From contig JALQTG010000325.1 of the NCBI GenBank assembly GCA_023264075.1, forward strand, positions 1 to 5,891: a stretch of DNA of 5,891 nt. Direction: 5' to 3'. Every line of letters begins with the position of its first letter. The first letter of the stretch is position 1. Made by a program: the position numbers and the translations under genes. The notes under the pieces were generated by a model, which saw nothing but the letters and a program-made list of their open reading frames with translations, was not told where the DNA came from and searched no databases. Below, one piece after another: positions 5,320 through 5,891 of the stretch. The stretch is from Crocinitomicaceae bacterium. GTDB taxonomy: Bacteria; Bacteroidota; Bacteroidia; Flavobacteriales_D; Crocinitomicaceae.

Positions 5320-5891
5320 CTTTAAAAAATCTAATCCTACCTCTAGTCCATATCTGTAGTCTATTTCTAAGGCATTTTTGGAATTGGTATAAACTCCGGC
5401 TTTTAATTTTTGTTGCGGTGCAACTTGACGGATGGTCACCCCTGCTGGTGGTGAATTGATTAAATCTACAGCTGCATTAAAGCGTTTGTGACTATTGGAG
5501 AATATTTTTTTTAGACCGGGGTGTTTCTGGTAATAGACCTCTCCGAAATAATCAGGAATACTTTGTTTTTCCCTTGTTTCAATTGGGGAAGTACGAACGA
5601 TAGTAATATCAGTTGCACCTTGATCAATTGTCCATTGAACGGGCAGTGGGTCGCCCCAAGCTCCATCCATTAACTCATGTCCATACATGGAGTGCTTAGC
5701 TTTCGTGACAAAGGGTATTGAGCAAGATGCGATCAAGCAGGACACCCAATCTTCTTCGGTCGGTTTGAGATAAACTGGGTCGCCTGAACGTCGATTGGTT
5801 GCAACGATGCCAATTGTCTTTGTCGCGTGACGCTGAAAAAGGGTGTCCAATTCTAAACGGACGATGTCTTCAGCAATTTCTTCAAAGAAAT
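5305..5891 (-). CDS. Patatin-like phospholipase family protein, YjjU-like, C-terminal part (5' end outside window)
   Basis: The frame is open from the right edge to a TGA at 5307-5305 and gives 194 residues, starting FFEEIAEDIVRLE. The segment LIASCSIPF (52-60 of the visible part) and MDGAWGDPLPVQWTIDQGA (74-92) are patatin signatures. Asp75 in the DGA motif is the catalytic Asp of the Ser-Asp dyad. The Ser in GxSxG and the oxyanion loop lie outside the window. After ITIVRTSP comes a C-terminal region (YYQKHPGLKKIF, then NSPPAGVTIRQVAP, then LEIDYRYGLEVGLDFL) that resembles the tail of bacterial YjjU-type proteins. Known patatins are serine acyl hydrolases acting on phospholipids or other acyl esters; the substrate here is unknown. 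The TTG at 5850 is not the start, since family-like sequence continues upstream of it. The methyltransferase gene begins 50 bases downstream on the same strand. Confidence 0.87.
   Translation of the reverse strand, partial: FFEEIAEDIVRLELDTLFQRHATKTIGIVATNRRSGDPVYLKPTEEDWVSCLIASCSIPFVTKAKHSMYGHELMDGAWGDPLPVQWTIDQGATDITIVRTSPIETREKQSIPDYFGEVYYQKHPGLKKIFSNSHKRFNAAVDLINSPPAGVTIRQVAPQQKLKAGVYTNSKNALEIDYRYGLEVGLDFLKRDRH

Noticed and set aside
5117..5359. 80-codon open frame on the plus strand
   Set aside because: It is antisense to the methyltransferase N-terminus and the patatin C-terminus, both of which have family motifs. It has no recognisable domain.
1..5891. A novel multi-gene system, such as a defence or mobile element
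   Set aside because: All six genes belong to recognisable families. There are no integrase, transposase, toxin-antitoxin, CRISPR or attachment-site signals. Neighbouring operons are separated by terminators or convergent orientation.

Overview
The window reads as an ordinary chromosomal housekeeping stretch from a Bacteroidota bacterium, most likely of the Flavobacteriales type. Four things point there. The DNA is AT-leaning. The promoters fit the Bacteroidota pattern (TTTG, about 18 bases, TAnnTTTG) rather than TTGACA/TATAAT. Start codons are preceded by short A-rich leaders without Shine-Dalgarno sequences. A pyruvate dehydrogenase E1-alpha gene is followed directly by an E2 gene, an order I recall as common in this group. 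I cannot name a genus from the sequence.

Layout, left to right. The 3' end of pdhA (E1 alpha) and a complete pdhC (E2, dihydrolipoamide acetyltransferase) form the end of an operon that a strong hairpin/T-run closes at 1609-1638. A monocistronic gene follows for a 568-residue M61-family zinc peptidase with a PDZ domain (1738-3444). It has a clear promoter of its own and possibly a weak terminator just after its stop. A 272-base spacer carries a small repeat/hairpin and a promoter for rpe (ribulose-phosphate 3-epimerase, 3717-4367). Convergent to rpe on the minus strand, 32 bases away, is a class I SAM-dependent methyltransferase (4400-5254). Upstream of it on the same strand is the 3' part of a YjjU-like patatin phospholipase gene, which runs off the right edge (5305-5891).

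The genes do not form one pathway. pdhA and pdhC make subunits of the pyruvate dehydrogenase complex (pyruvate to acetyl-CoA). rpe serves the pentose phosphate pathway. The M61 peptidase has no recognisable signal peptide and is probably cytoplasmic. The patatin and methyltransferase genes may be co-transcribed and may both act at or near the membrane, but their substrates cannot be read from sequence.

Start sites matter here: all four complete genes have an in-frame upstream TTG that extends the reading frame artificially. In the peptidase that TTG is part of the promoter -7 element, and in the methyltransferase part of a weaker candidate. Family alignment and promoter position both favour the downstream ATG. 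I found no mobile element, CRISPR array, tRNA, rRNA or convincing new system. The second-look items are small-scale regulatory structures.
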